Source: Herbidospora daliensis (GTDB lineage: Bacteria; Actinomycetota; Actinomycetes; Streptosporangiales; Streptosporangiaceae). From it: a stretch of 64,000 nt of DNA. Shown in pieces: positions 16,633-26,207 of this stretch. The position numbers and the translations under genes are program-made. Numbering within the stretch: position 1 is the first letter of the stretch; each line of letters begins with the position of its first letter. The stretch lies in assembly GCF_001570585.1 (NCBI RefSeq), contig NZ_BBXF01000001.1, forward strand, positions 861,691 through 925,690, written 5' to 3'. The notes beneath the pieces are model-generated. The model was not told the origin of the DNA and searched no databases. It worked only from the letters and a program-made list of their open reading frames with translations.

Positions 16633-17427
16633 GTGGCGCACCATCTGATCACCGGGGGCGGCGGCTTCGTCGGCTCGCACCTGACCGGGGCCCTGCTCGC
16701 CCGGGGCGACACGGTCACCGTGCTGGACGATCTGTCCACCGGGTCCCCCGCCAACCTCCGGCACCTGCGCGGGCATCCGTCGTTGCGGTTCGTCCAGGGG
16801 TCGGCGCTGGACCACGCGCTGGTCGGCGACCTGGTCGGCGGGTGCGACGCGGTCGTCCACCTGACCGGCGGCGAGGTGGTGCTCGACGCGGCCCGGCGGC
16901 ACGACCGCAAGGTGCTGGTGGCCACCGGCGACCACGCCGCGGCCTTCTCCACCGGGGACGCGCCGCGCGGGGCGACGTACCGGACCGAGAAGGACCTGCT
17001 CGTCGTGGTGGCCCGGCTGTTCGACGTGGCCGGGCCGCGCCAGCGCGACGAGCACCTGGTGCCGAGGCTGGTCCGGCAGGCGCTGGCCGGGGTCGACCTG
17101 GTGCTGCCCGGCGACGGGTCGCAACCACGCTGCCTCACGCACGTCCGCGACGTCGTCGAGGCGCTGACGCTGCTGCTCGACGAGCCGTTCGCGCTCGGCG
17201 GCATCTTCGACGTGGGCGCCGACGAGCCGGTCAGCGTGCTGGAGCTGGCCAAGGCGATCGTCGAACTGGCCGGGAGCGCCTCGGGCCTCACCTTCCACGG
17301 CGGCGCGCCCGAGCCCGGCTTCCGGGTCGCCGACGCCTCCCGGCTGCGGGTGCTGACCGGCTGGCGGCCCCGCCGCAGCCTCGACGAGATCCTGCTCGAC
17401 ACGATCAGCGAGGCCCGCGTCCGGTGA
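16633..17427 (+). CDS. NAD-dependent epimerase/dehydratase, shortened
   Basis: 264 residues, about 50 fewer than usual for UDP-sugar epimerases. HLITGGGGFVGSHL is the NAD-binding glycine motif and TVLDDLSTGSPANL the second-strand acidic loop. The YRTEK sequence is in the position of the YxxxK catalytic pair. RLFDVAGPRQRDEHLVPRLV and DGSQPRCLTHVRDVVEAL match GalE/UDP-glucuronate decarboxylase relatives. Two segments found in relatives are missing, one after VVHLTGG and one after YRTEK, so substrate handling may be altered or lost. GTG start with AGGAG four bases upstream. It is the first gene of a coupled operon with the sugar-phosphate transferase and Wzz/BY-kinase. Confidence 0.8.
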   Translation: MAHHLITGGGGFVGSHLTGALLARGDTVTVLDDLSTGSPANLRHLRGHPSLRFVQGSALDHALVGDLVGGCDAVVHLTGGEVVLDAARRHDRKVLVATGDHAAAFSTGDAPRGATYRTEKDLLVVVARLFDVAGPRQRDEHLVPRLVRQALAGVDLVLPGDGSQPRCLTHVRDVVEALTLLLDEPFALGGIFDVGADEPVSVLELAKAIVELAGSASGLTFHGGAPEPGFRVADASRLRVLTGWRPRRSLDEILLDTISEARVR

Positions 17428-18416
17428 ACCCCGCGATCGTGCTCGGCACGGCCGTCTCCGCGACCGTCGTCGGCGCCCTGGCCGTCGAGCCGCTGCGCCG
17501 CCTGGCCCTGCGGGTCGGGCTGGTCGACCACCCCGGCGGGCACAAGGCGCACCGCGCGCCGACCCCGTGCCTGGGCGGCCCGGCCATCATCCTCGGCACG
17601 GCCGTCGCGGGCGTCGCCGACGACCCCCGCGTCAACGCCCTGTTCTTCGGCGGCCTGGTGTTCGCCCTGGTCGGCCTGGTAGACGACGCCCGCCCGCTCG
17701 GCCGGGTGCCGCGCCTGGCCGTGGAGACCCCGACCGCCCTGCTGGTCGCCGTCAACGGCGTCAGGGCCGACCTGACCGGCGTGTCGTGGCTCGACGTGAC
17801 GCTGACGGCGACCTGGCTGGTGTTCGCCGCCAACGCCTTCAACCTGCTCGACAACATGGACGGCGCGCTCGGCGCGGTCACGACGGCGACCGGCCTGACC
17901 CTGGGCGCCGCCGCGCTGGCCGCCGGGAGCGGGCCGGTCGCCCTGGTGCCGTTCGCGCTGGCCGGGGCCTCGGCCGGGTTCCTCCTCCACAACTGGGCGC
18001 CGGCGCGTGTCTTCATGGGCGACTGCGGCTCGTTGTTCGTCGGCTTCACCGTCGCCGGATCCGCGCTGCTGATCTTCGACGGCCCCTTCCACGCCCCGGC
18101 CGGGGCGCTGCTGGCGACGTTCACCGCGACCGTCGACACGGGCGTCGTGCTGCTCGCCCGCGCCCTCCACCGCCGGCCGCTGACCTGCGGCGGCACCGAC
18201 CACGTGGCGCACCGGCTGCGCCGGGTCGGGCTGCCGGCGCCGGTGATCGTCGCCGCGCTCGCGACCAGCGCGGCCGTCAGCGGCGTGCTCGCGGTGGCGA
18301 TGACGCTGGGCGTCTTGTCGCCCCTGGTCGCCCTGTTCGGCGCCGGGGCCGCGGCGGTCGCCGGGGTGCTCGCGTTCCAGCAGGTGGACGTCTACCGGGT
18401 GGCGGTGACGGCATGA
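17424..18416 (+). CDS. MraY/WecA-family polyprenyl-phosphate sugar-1-phosphate transferase
   Basis: 330 residues with about ten hydrophobic segments. The cytoplasmic loop signatures of the family are clear: DHPGGHKAHRAPTPCLGG, FALVGLVDDARPLGR, NAFNLLDNMDGALG (the NxxNxxDG metal site) and VFMGDCGSLFVGF. It should attach a sugar-1-phosphate to undecaprenyl phosphate, the first membrane step of a surface polysaccharide, as WecA does for GlcNAc. The sugar is unknown. The C-terminal CGGTDHVAHRLRRVGL loop is also conserved in this family. The GTG start overlaps the epimerase stop codon (GTGA). Confidence 0.93.
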   Translation: MNPAIVLGTAVSATVVGALAVEPLRRLALRVGLVDHPGGHKAHRAPTPCLGGPAIILGTAVAGVADDPRVNALFFGGLVFALVGLVDDARPLGRVPRLAVETPTALLVAVNGVRADLTGVSWLDVTLTATWLVFAANAFNLLDNMDGALGAVTTATGLTLGAAALAAGSGPVALVPFALAGASAGFLLHNWAPARVFMGDCGSLFVGFTVAGSALLIFDGPFHAPAGALLATFTATVDTGVVLLARALHRRPLTCGGTDHVAHRLRRVGLPAPVIVAALATSAAVSGVLAVAMTLGVLSPLVALFGAGAAAVAGVLAFQQVDVYRVAVTA

Positions 18417-19672
18417 GGGACCATCTGCGCCTCGTGCGCCGGGGCTGGTGGATCCTGCTCCTGGCCGCCGCCTGCGGCGCGGGCGGCGCGCTGCTGGTGA
18501 CCGGCCAGATGCCGGTCAGGTACGCCGCCGCGGTGTCCCTGATGGTCGACCAGAAGGGCTCGGCCGACCCGCTGTCGCAGCAGCGGGTGAAGTCGTACGC
18601 CCGCCTGGCCACCAGCCGCCGCGTGCTGAAGGAGGTCGCGGCGGCCGAGCTCGTCGATCCGGCCACCCTCGACGTGCGGTCGGAGGTCGTGCCCGGCACG
18701 GTGCTGCTCCGCGCGATCGTCACCGACGCCGACCCGCTCCGGGCCGCCCGCGTCGCCAACCGCATCGGCGGCGAGCTCAGCGGCCTCATCCACACGCTGG
18801 AGAAACGCTCGGTGATCGGCGTCACCGTGGTCGACCGGGCCACCCCGCCGCTGCGCCCGGTCTCCCCGCGCCCGCCGCTCAACGTGGCGGCCGGGATCCT
18901 GCTGGCCCTGGTCTTCGGCTACGGCCTCCTGATGCTGCGCTCCCGCCTCGACACCACGATCGCCGACAGCGACGACCTCGCGGCCGTGACCGGCACGCCC
19001 ACCCTGGGCGTCATCGGCCGGGGCCGCCCCCTGCTCGCGACCGGCCCCCGGGCCGAGGCCTACCGCGCCCTGCGCACGAACCTGCGCTTCGTCGGCGTCG
19101 ACGGCCGTCCACGCTCGCTGCTGGTGACCAGCTGCGGCACCGGCGAGGGCAAGTCGACCCTGGCCGTCAACCTGGCCCTGGCCGTCGCCCAGACGGGCCG
19201 CCGGGTCGCCCTCGTGGACGCCGACCTCCGGCGCCCCTCCCTCGCGCGCTACCTGGAGCTGACCGCCCCGATGGGCCTGACCGACGTGCTCGTCGGCTCG
19301 GCCCGGCTGCCCGAGGCGCTGCTGCGCTGGCGCGACGTCGACGTGCTGCCGAGCGGCCGGGTGCCCGCGGACCCGGGCGAGCTGATGGGCTCACCCGTGA
19401 TGCTCCGCGTGTTGTCGGACCTCACGGCCGACCACGACCTGGTGATCGTGGACGCGCCCCCGATCCTGCCCGTCACCGACGCGGTGGTGCTCGCGACGGC
19501 CTGCGACGGGGTGCTCCTGGTCGGCCGCGCCGGCCGGACCCGCCGGGAGTCGCTCGCCCAGGCGGTCGGGCAGCTCACCCGGGTGCGGGCGCGTCTGGTG
19601 GGCGGCGTGCTCACCTTCGCCCGGCTCCGCCCCCGCTCGCCGTACCCGGAGAACCGGATGACCTTCCAGTAG
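18413..19672 (+). CDS. Wzz-type chain-length regulator fused to BY-kinase-like ATPase
   Basis: 419 residues. The N-terminal half is a Wzz domain with membrane segments near 11-29 and ~160-180 and a PxxP motif (RPVSPRPP) before the second. The C-terminal half is a CpsD/CapB-like ATPase with Walker A GTGEGKST, Walker A' VALVDADLRRP and Walker B LVIVDAPP. It should control export or polymerisation length of the polysaccharide. The tail (PRSPYPENRMTFQ) has a single tyrosine instead of the usual tyrosine cluster, so regulation by autophosphorylation is doubtful. ATG overlaps the upstream stop (ATGA). No Wzx flippase or Wzy polymerase is in the window. Confidence 0.9.
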   Translation: MRDHLRLVRRGWWILLLAAACGAGGALLVTGQMPVRYAAAVSLMVDQKGSADPLSQQRVKSYARLATSRRVLKEVAAAELVDPATLDVRSEVVPGTVLLRAIVTDADPLRAARVANRIGGELSGLIHTLEKRSVIGVTVVDRATPPLRPVSPRPPLNVAAGILLALVFGYGLLMLRSRLDTTIADSDDLAAVTGTPTLGVIGRGRPLLATGPRAEAYRALRTNLRFVGVDGRPRSLLVTSCGTGEGKSTLAVNLALAVAQTGRRVALVDADLRRPSLARYLELTAPMGLTDVLVGSARLPEALLRWRDVDVLPSGRVPADPGELMGSPVMLRVLSDLTADHDLVIVDAPPILPVTDAVVLATACDGVLLVGRAGRTRRESLAQAVGQLTRVRARLVGGVLTFARLRPRSPYPENRMTFQ

Positions 19673-19815
19673 GCGTGCCGGTTCACCGTCAGCCGACCGC
19701 GGAGACGGCCGGCCATCGCCGCGCCTCCCGATGTGGAAGCAGCCAAGGCGAAGCCTCAAGAAGAACTCCGCGGGGGAAAGACAGACCAGATCCCAGAAAG
19801 GGCCGGCGGCAGAAA

Positions 19816-19829
19816 GGCCGTGCACGGCC
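19816..19829. repeat. Perfect 14-bp palindrome
   Basis: GGCCGTGCACGGCC is fully self-complementary. It lies between the Wzz/BY-kinase gene and the metalloprotease-like gene, shortly before the main terminator. It may add to termination. Confidence 0.5.
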
Positions 19830-19856
19830 GATGAATTTCCGCGCCGGATGTCAAAC

Positions 19857-19887
19857 CGCCGTCGATTTCCGATGGAAATCGACGGCG
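19857..19887. terminator. Bidirectional terminator hairpin
   Basis: CGCCGTCGATTTCC and GGAAATCGACGGCG form a perfect 14-bp stem around a 3-base GAT loop. It lies between two convergent genes (Wzz/BY-kinase and the metzincin-like gene). There is no T tract. Confidence 0.8.
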
Positions 19888-19920
19888 CATTCGCGGTGCG
19901 CCCGTCAGGGACGCCTGCCG

Positions 19921-21288
19921 TCAGGGAGTGGCCAGGCCGCTGTCGAGCCTGCACCCGTCGGGGGTGCGGCCGTTGTCGCACCTGTTGAGCTGGAGGGCGT
20001 CCAGCGCGTAGGCGAACGACTGACCGGCCGGGCTCACCACCGAGGTCTGCACGCTCGCCGCCCCGGCCGGGGCGACCGCCGACACGTTGTACTCGGCCCA
20101 GTCGGGGTTCAGGGCGCTGAGCGTGCCGTCACTGCTCGACAGCGCCACGCCGGAGGCGTTGTACCAGGTCAGCCGTAACCTGACCGAGCCGGAGCCCGTC
20201 GTCGTCAGCCGGGCGAAGAACTTGTACCGCCGGCCGGGCGTCACCGCCGGCCTGCGGGTGACCGACAGCACCCCCTCAGCCCACGACTGGACGTTCATCG
20301 TCAGGGACCGCCGCCCGTCGTAGTAGCGGGCCGACACCGTGTTCTCCGGTCCGGGCGGGGTGACCTGCATCCATCCGCCGCCGGACACGCCGAACCCGGT
20401 CGGGTAGGCGTAGGGGGCGTCCGCCTCGATCGTGCGCTCCTGCGCGGTCAGCAGGTCGTTGCTGTAGCCGACGTCGCAGCAGACCGGCGCGGTGAGCATG
20501 GACCAGGTGGCCAGGTTGGCCCTGCGCTGGTGCGGATAGGTGCTCGTGTAGAACAGCGCGGTGAGCTCGCTCGGGTCGTAGTAGTTGTTGAACTCCTGGT
20601 CCACCGACCAGGTGTGCCAGGGCGTGGACATGACGTCGGCGTCCTCGTGCAGGACCGCCTCGGTCACCTTGGCGTGGTCGACGTCGAACAGGTGGATGAA
20701 CTCGTGCAGCATGGCGGCGCTGTCCCATTCGTCGGTCACCGCCACGCAGAGCACGTCGCAGTGGGCGACCGCCCCGCCCTGGAAGTCCTCGAACACCATG
20801 TAGGTCCGGTTGCCGGGGTCGTAACCGGCCGCCACCAGGTCCTGCTCGATGACGTGGGCGGGGGTGTCGCCGCCGATCACGGCGTTCTCGACCTTCTCGG
20901 GGACGACGAGGGACCGGGCGAAGTCCGCCTGGCCCGACCGGCAGCTCAGCTTGACGTGCTGGTCGTAGTCGGTCGACTGGTCCAGCGACCAGTCGACGCG
21001 GTCGACGATCGTGGCGATCCGGTCGACGAACTGCTCGTAGCGGTTCCCGAACTCCTCGCTCCAGGCGTAGACGACCTGGACCGCCGGGGTGCTCCCGGTG
21101 GCGACGGCGGGATCGGACAGGGTGGTGACACAGCCCGGCCGGGGCACCTGCGCGTCGGCCGGCTGGGCGTGGGGGACGAACGGCTCGTCGGTGACGGGGC
21201 TGAATTCGGCATGCGCCGGATTCGCCGTCGATGTGATGGAAATCACCGCAATGAATGCAACGAACAACTGCATCGCTCGTACGCGCAC
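19921..21288 (-). CDS. Secreted metzincin-like zinc metalloprotease with C-terminal beta-sandwich
   Basis: 455 residues. The signal peptide ends about NPAHA (27). The motif HEFIHLFDVDH (H195, E196, H199, H205) has the HExxHxxxxxH spacing of metzincins, with Asp in place of the usual Gly. EEFGNRYEQFVDRIATIVDRVDWSL precedes it. Residues ~330-440 (VSARYYDGRRSL...RYKFFARLTTTGSGSVRLRLTWYN) look like a carbohydrate-binding beta-sandwich module. Cysteine pairs (CDVLC, CC) suggest disulphides. GTG start with GGGAGG six bases upstream; a longer ATG start has no ribosome-binding site. It is likely an extracellular protease, although cleavage is unproven. No family name was recognised. Confidence 0.7.
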   Translation of the reverse strand: MRVRAMQLFVAFIAVISITSTANPAHAEFSPVTDEPFVPHAQPADAQVPRPGCVTTLSDPAVATGSTPAVQVVYAWSEEFGNRYEQFVDRIATIVDRVDWSLDQSTDYDQHVKLSCRSGQADFARSLVVPEKVENAVIGGDTPAHVIEQDLVAAGYDPGNRTYMVFEDFQGGAVAHCDVLCVAVTDEWDSAAMLHEFIHLFDVDHAKVTEAVLHEDADVMSTPWHTWSVDQEFNNYYDPSELTALFYTSTYPHQRRANLATWSMLTAPVCCDVGYSNDLLTAQERTIEADAPYAYPTGFGVSGGGWMQVTPPGPENTVSARYYDGRRSLTMNVQSWAEGVLSVTRRPAVTPGRRYKFFARLTTTGSGSVRLRLTWYNASGVALSSSDGTLSALNPDWAEYNVSAVAPAGAASVQTSVVSPAGQSFAYALDALQLNRCDNGRTPDGCRLDSGLATP

Positions 21289-21537
21289 AGTTTCCTCCCA
21301 TAACGGAATCGAAGCGCCTCGAAATGAAAGAAAAACAGCCTGCGGTTTCGGCGTCGTTGCGCATGAATCCTTATGTTGATTGCGTACCGGCAACCGTGCG
21401 GTCCGGGCGTTAAAGGTGAATGACGAAACCTGTCCACGTACGACTACCGGCCACCGGCGGGTAAAAGGGCGCGGTACGGGACTCCGTCAGGGGTGACCGT
21501 GCGGGGATGGGGGCGCCGCTCCCGCCAAGGAGACACC

Positions 21538-22365
21538 GTGAACACCAGATTCAGAGCCGTCTCGCTCGTCATCGCCCTGGCCGCCGGGCTCGTCGTCGCG
21601 GGGGCGGGCCCGTCGTCGGCCGACGTCCCCGGCCGCGTCGTGGTCAGCGAGGTCAGCGACAGGAACTCCGACGACAAGGGCGCCGAGGTGCGCTGCCCGG
21701 ACGGCACCCATGTGCTCGGCACCGGGGCCGAGATCACCAGCGGCGGCGGAGCCGTCGTCATCGACGAGGTCATCCCGACCGCGTACACGGTCAGCGCCTA
21801 CGGCGTCGAGACCCTGGCCGGCACGACGGCGGAGTGGACCATCCGGGTGTGGGCCGTGTGCGGGAACCCGCGCACGGCCACCTACATCCGCTACCAGACG
21901 ACCGCCTCACACCCCAACCCGAAGACGCTCGGGCTCGCCTGCCACGAGGGCGACTGGCTGCTCGGCTCCGGCTACCAGCTGGAGGGGGCGCGGGGCAACG
22001 TGAGCGTCACCGGGCTGATCCCCACCCTCGACGACGTCTTCGTGGAGACGAAGGAGAACCACCGGGGCTACGGCGGCAACTACTACCTGCGGGTGTTCGT
22101 GATCTGCGCCGAGGACGCGCCCTCAGGGCTGCAGGTCGTGTCCGAGGAGAGCGACGAGAACTCCGAGGACAAGGGCGCCGTCCGGCCCTGTCCCGAGGGG
22201 AAGCAGACGCTGGGGGCGGGATTCTCGATCCCCGGCGCGGCCGGCGAGACCATCCTCACCTATTTCATCCCGACCAGGGAGACCGCCATCGCGTACGCGC
22301 ACGAGCTGAGCACCACGAGCCGTGAATGGAGCGTCCGGTCGTACGCGACCTGCGCGAACGAGTGA
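21538..22365 (+). CDS. Secreted protein with three tandem ~80-residue repeats
   Basis: 275 residues with a signal peptide (residues 1-29, ...PSSA). The mature part is three homologous modules starting near residues 36, 115 and 195. Each has a C-(P/H)-(D/E)-G pair, an LG(T/S/A)G core, an IPT turn and a closing W-(T/S)-(I/V)-R-x-(W/Y)-A-x-C-(G/A) or equivalent. One conserved cysteine near each end suggests an intradomain disulphide. Modules 1 and 3 both open VVSE(V/E)SD-x-NS-x-DKGA and are the closest pair. No catalytic residues are seen; it may be a binding or surface protein. GTG start with AAGGAG upstream. A strong terminator follows. Confidence 0.75.
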   Translation: MNTRFRAVSLVIALAAGLVVAGAGPSSADVPGRVVVSEVSDRNSDDKGAEVRCPDGTHVLGTGAEITSGGGAVVIDEVIPTAYTVSAYGVETLAGTTAEWTIRVWAVCGNPRTATYIRYQTTASHPNPKTLGLACHEGDWLLGSGYQLEGARGNVSVTGLIPTLDDVFVETKENHRGYGGNYYLRVFVICAEDAPSGLQVVSEESDENSEDKGAVRPCPEGKQTLGAGFSIPGAAGETILTYFIPTRETAIAYAHELSTTSREWSVRSYATCANE

Positions 22366-22369
22366 AAAG

Positions 22370-22423
22370 GGCAGAGCCCGCCCGGCCGAACGGAGGGGGG
22401 AAGTCGGCGGGGCGGGCTCTGCC
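22370..22423. terminator. Strong bidirectional terminator
   Basis: GGCAGAGCCCGCCC and GGGCGGGCTCTGCC form a perfect 14-bp stem with a 26-base loop. It is preceded by GAAAA and starts five bases after the secreted-repeat protein stop. It also lies downstream of the convergent ABC ATPase gene. Confidence 0.85.
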
Positions 22424-22439
22424 GGTGAAGGGGATGTCG

Positions 22440-23663
<1,224 letters not shown>

Positions 23664-23728
23664 GCCAGTCCTTCGCGCTCCGGAAGGCACGCGCGGACCC
23701 CGGCGCCGCCTTCCCCTTGAGGGAAAAG

Positions 23729-23742
23729 TGGATACGTTTTCA
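23729..23742. promoter_or_regulatory. LacI-type operator upstream of the ABC ATPase gene
   Basis: TGGATACGTTTTCA matches the pseudo-palindrome of LacI/GalR sites with its central CG. It lies 66 bases upstream of the ATPase start codon. Confidence 0.65.
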
Positions 23743-23850
23743 TGCATCTCACCCGAACCGGACATCCGTGTCAAGCGACTCGCCCGGTTTCACCTTGTCA
23801 TCGCATGTCGCGTTATCGTCCCGAGACTGGCGGTGACGATGGAATGATGA

Positions 23851-23864
23851 TGGAATCGTTTCCA
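23851..23864. promoter_or_regulatory. LacI-type operator overlapping the regulator's own start codon
   Basis: TGGAATCGTTTCCA is a near-perfect palindrome around a central CG. Its last base is the A of the lacI-family ATG, a position that would give strong autorepression. Confidence 0.75.
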
Positions 23865-24871
23865 TGAGCACTCCTGGACCGCGCCGGATCACCATCAAGG
23901 ACGTCGCCGAACTGGCGGGAGTCGGGGTGGCCACGGTGTCGCGGGTGTTGTCGGGCGGGTCGGCGAGCGCGGAGACCCGGGAGCGGGTGCTCGACGCGGC
24001 GACCAAGCTCGACTACCGGCCCAGCGCCCTCGGTCGCAATCTACGTCAGCAGCGCAGCGGCGGGGTCGCGCTGCTGGTGCCCGACATCACCGACGGGTTC
24101 TACGCGCGCCTGTGCGACGGGGTGCTCTCGTGCGCGCGGTCCTACCGCGAGCCGGTGACCATCGGGGTGACCGGCGACGACGCCGAGCAGGAGGCCGACC
24201 TGGTCGGCGGGCTGCTGGAGCAGAGCATGGACCGCATCATCGCGGTGCCGACCGGCGACGGCGAGATGTGGGCGAGCGCGGTGCGCGCCGGGCTGAACGT
24301 CGTGTTCGCCGACCGCCGCGTGTGGTCGCCCGGCCAGCACGCCCGCGCGCTCGACGAGGTGCCGGCCGTGCTGACCGACGACCGGGCGGGGCTGCGTACC
24401 GCGATCGAGTATCTGACCGGGCTCGGCCACCGCAAGATCGGCTTCCTGGCCCGCCAGGGCATGTCCCACCGGGTCGCCGCGTTCCGCGAGGTGATGGGCG
24501 ACCTGCTCGACGAGGACCTGGTCGTGTTCGCGCGGGCCAGCCGCGACTCGGCCTACGCCGCCGCGGCCGGGCTGTTCCAGCGGCGGGCCGACCTGACGGC
24601 CGTGATCGCCGGGGGGAACATGCTCGGCGAGGCGGCCGTGCTGGCCGCCCGCGAGCTCTATGTACGCATCCCGCGCGACCTGTCGCTCATCATGTTCGAC
24701 GACGTCCCGTGGGCGGAGTTGTGCTCGCCCCCGCTGACGGTGATCGCGCAGCCCGCCTCCGACGTCGGCTACCGGGCGGCCGAGCTGGTGCTGCGCCACG
24801 GGCGGCGGCCCCGCACGGTGTCGCTGCCGACCGAGCTGATCGTCAGGAGCAGTTGCGCTCCTCGGCGGTGA
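23864..24871 (+). CDS. LacI-family transcriptional regulator
   Basis: 335 residues. The N-terminal HTH (ITIKDVAELAGVGVATVSRVL, ending in the hinge helix YRPSALGRNLR) is classical. The periplasmic-binding-like effector domain follows (GGVALLVPDITDGFY...GHRKIGFLAR...IMFDDVPWAELCSPPLTVIAQP). It should bind the two TGGAnnCG-type palindromes in the region shared with the sugar ABC ATPase and repress both until a sugar ligand binds; the ligand is unknown. No Shine-Dalgarno is clear before the ATG, which lies inside the operator. The 3' end overlaps the convergent DUF4012 gene by 29 bases. Confidence 0.93.
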   Translation: MSTPGPRRITIKDVAELAGVGVATVSRVLSGGSASAETRERVLDAATKLDYRPSALGRNLRQQRSGGVALLVPDITDGFYARLCDGVLSCARSYREPVTIGVTGDDAEQEADLVGGLLEQSMDRIIAVPTGDGEMWASAVRAGLNVVFADRRVWSPGQHARALDEVPAVLTDDRAGLRTAIEYLTGLGHRKIGFLARQGMSHRVAAFREVMGDLLDEDLVVFARASRDSAYAAAAGLFQRRADLTAVIAGGNMLGEAAVLAARELYVRIPRDLSLIMFDDVPWAELCSPPLTVIAQPASDVGYRAAELVLRHGRRPRTVSLPTELIVRSSCAPRR

Positions 24872-26207
24872 CCACGGTCCGCTGCGGCTTGGCCATCGGC
24901 TGCTCCGGCACGACCGGCGCGGCCGTGGAGGCCGGCTCGACCAGCCGCAGCTCCAGGGTCCGGGTCTCGTCGGCGGCCAGGTCGAGCGTCGTGGAGAACA
25001 CCGGGTGCCCGTGCTCGGTCTCCTGCCGCAGCCCGGTCACCTTGCCGTCGAGGTACGCCTTCTCCAGCCGCGACCCCGCCGAGGTGAACACCGACACCCA
25101 CACCTTGCCGTCGCGGTCGCCGTTGCGCAGCGTCGCCGACACCGTGCTGCCACACTCGGGGGACACCCGGTATTCGACGGTACGGTCGAGGTTGCGCCCG
25201 ATCCCGTCGCCGCCCGCGTCGTTCACGACCAGGTAGGCGAACGGCCCCGGCGCGGGGGTGAGCACGCCCGCGAGCGGGGTGCGCTCCAGCAGCGCCTGCT
25301 CCCCGGGGTCGGCCGACCAGATCCTGATGTGCCCCTGGTCGATGACCTTCATCAGGCCCGGCAGCCCGGCCAGGCCCGACAACCGCGCCAGCGTGGCCGC
25401 GTCGGCGCCGATCACCCCGTCGACACGCTGACCGTGGAGGGCGGCCCAGATGCGGGCGGCGTACGGGAAGTGCGGCGAGCGGTTCGACGCCTCCAGGGTG
25501 CGGGTCGCGCCGGTTCCGTAGCGGGCGGCGTAGCCGGCGCCGAGGTCGGCGGCGGGCCCGTCGAGGTCCGGCGCCTCGCGGACCGGTTCGACGGTCCAGC
25601 CGGTCGGCGCGATCGTCACCACCCCGAACCCGCGCACCACTCCCCCGGTCGCCCGCGCCCGGTCGGGGCTCTGCACGGCGACCAGGTAACGGCCGCGCAG
25701 GCCCGCCAGCGCGGCCAGGGTGTCGACCCGCTGCAACGCGGTGACCTGCGGCAGCACCGCCCGCGCCGCCTGCAGGTGGCCGACGGCCCGCGGGATCTCG
25801 GTCCGGTTCTGGCGCAGCAGCAGTTCGAGGCCGGTGGCCAGGTCGAGCGCGGCCCGCGCGTAGTCGCGGACCGTCCGGGCCGGTTCGCCGGCGAACGGCA
25901 GGTGGGACAGCAGGGCCCAGTCACGGCCCGAGGTGTAGCGCATGGCGGCCTCGGCCCCGGCCCGCGCCTCGCCGATCCGCGCCGCCACCTCGGGGCCGGG
26001 CGGGATCAGCCGGGTCGAGGCGGCGAGCTCCTTGAACGCGTCTCTGGCCTCCGACAGGTGCCGCGCGGCCGAGACGCCCAGGTAGACGGGCCAGGCCACG
26101 CCGAGGGTGGTCGCCGTCAGCGCGGTCGCGACGACCGACGTCCGCAACCAGCCCTTGCGCCGCCACGCGACGCGCGCCCAGCCGACCCGGGCCCACCGCA
26201 CCCTCAC
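24843..26207 (-). CDS. DUF4012-containing membrane-anchored protein
   Basis: 454 residues. A basic N-terminus and one membrane segment (SVVATALTATTLGVAWPVYLG) are followed by a large extracellular part. The phrases YLVAVQSPDRARATGGVVRGFGVV and WAALHGQRVDGVIGADAATLARL match DUF4012, a family related to LytR-like and cell-surface proteins of unknown function. A C-terminal beta-rich part (VEYRVSPECGSTVSATLRN...TRTLELRLVEP) resembles an adhesion-type domain. The GTG start overlaps the stop of the upstream LPFTG gene (GTGA); a second GTG six bases later has a better ribosome-binding site. Coupling suggests both act at the envelope. Confidence 0.8.
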   Translation of the reverse strand: MRVRWARVGWARVAWRRKGWLRTSVVATALTATTLGVAWPVYLGVSAARHLSEARDAFKELAASTRLIPPGPEVAARIGEARAGAEAAMRYTSGRDWALLSHLPFAGEPARTVRDYARAALDLATGLELLLRQNRTEIPRAVGHLQAARAVLPQVTALQRVDTLAALAGLRGRYLVAVQSPDRARATGGVVRGFGVVTIAPTGWTVEPVREAPDLDGPAADLGAGYAARYGTGATRTLEASNRSPHFPYAARIWAALHGQRVDGVIGADAATLARLSGLAGLPGLMKVIDQGHIRIWSADPGEQALLERTPLAGVLTPAPGPFAYLVVNDAGGDGIGRNLDRTVEYRVSPECGSTVSATLRNGDRDGKVWVSVFTSAGSRLEKAYLDGKVTGLRQETEHGHPVFSTTLDLAADETRTLELRLVEPASTAAPVVPEQPMAKPQRTVVTAEERNCS

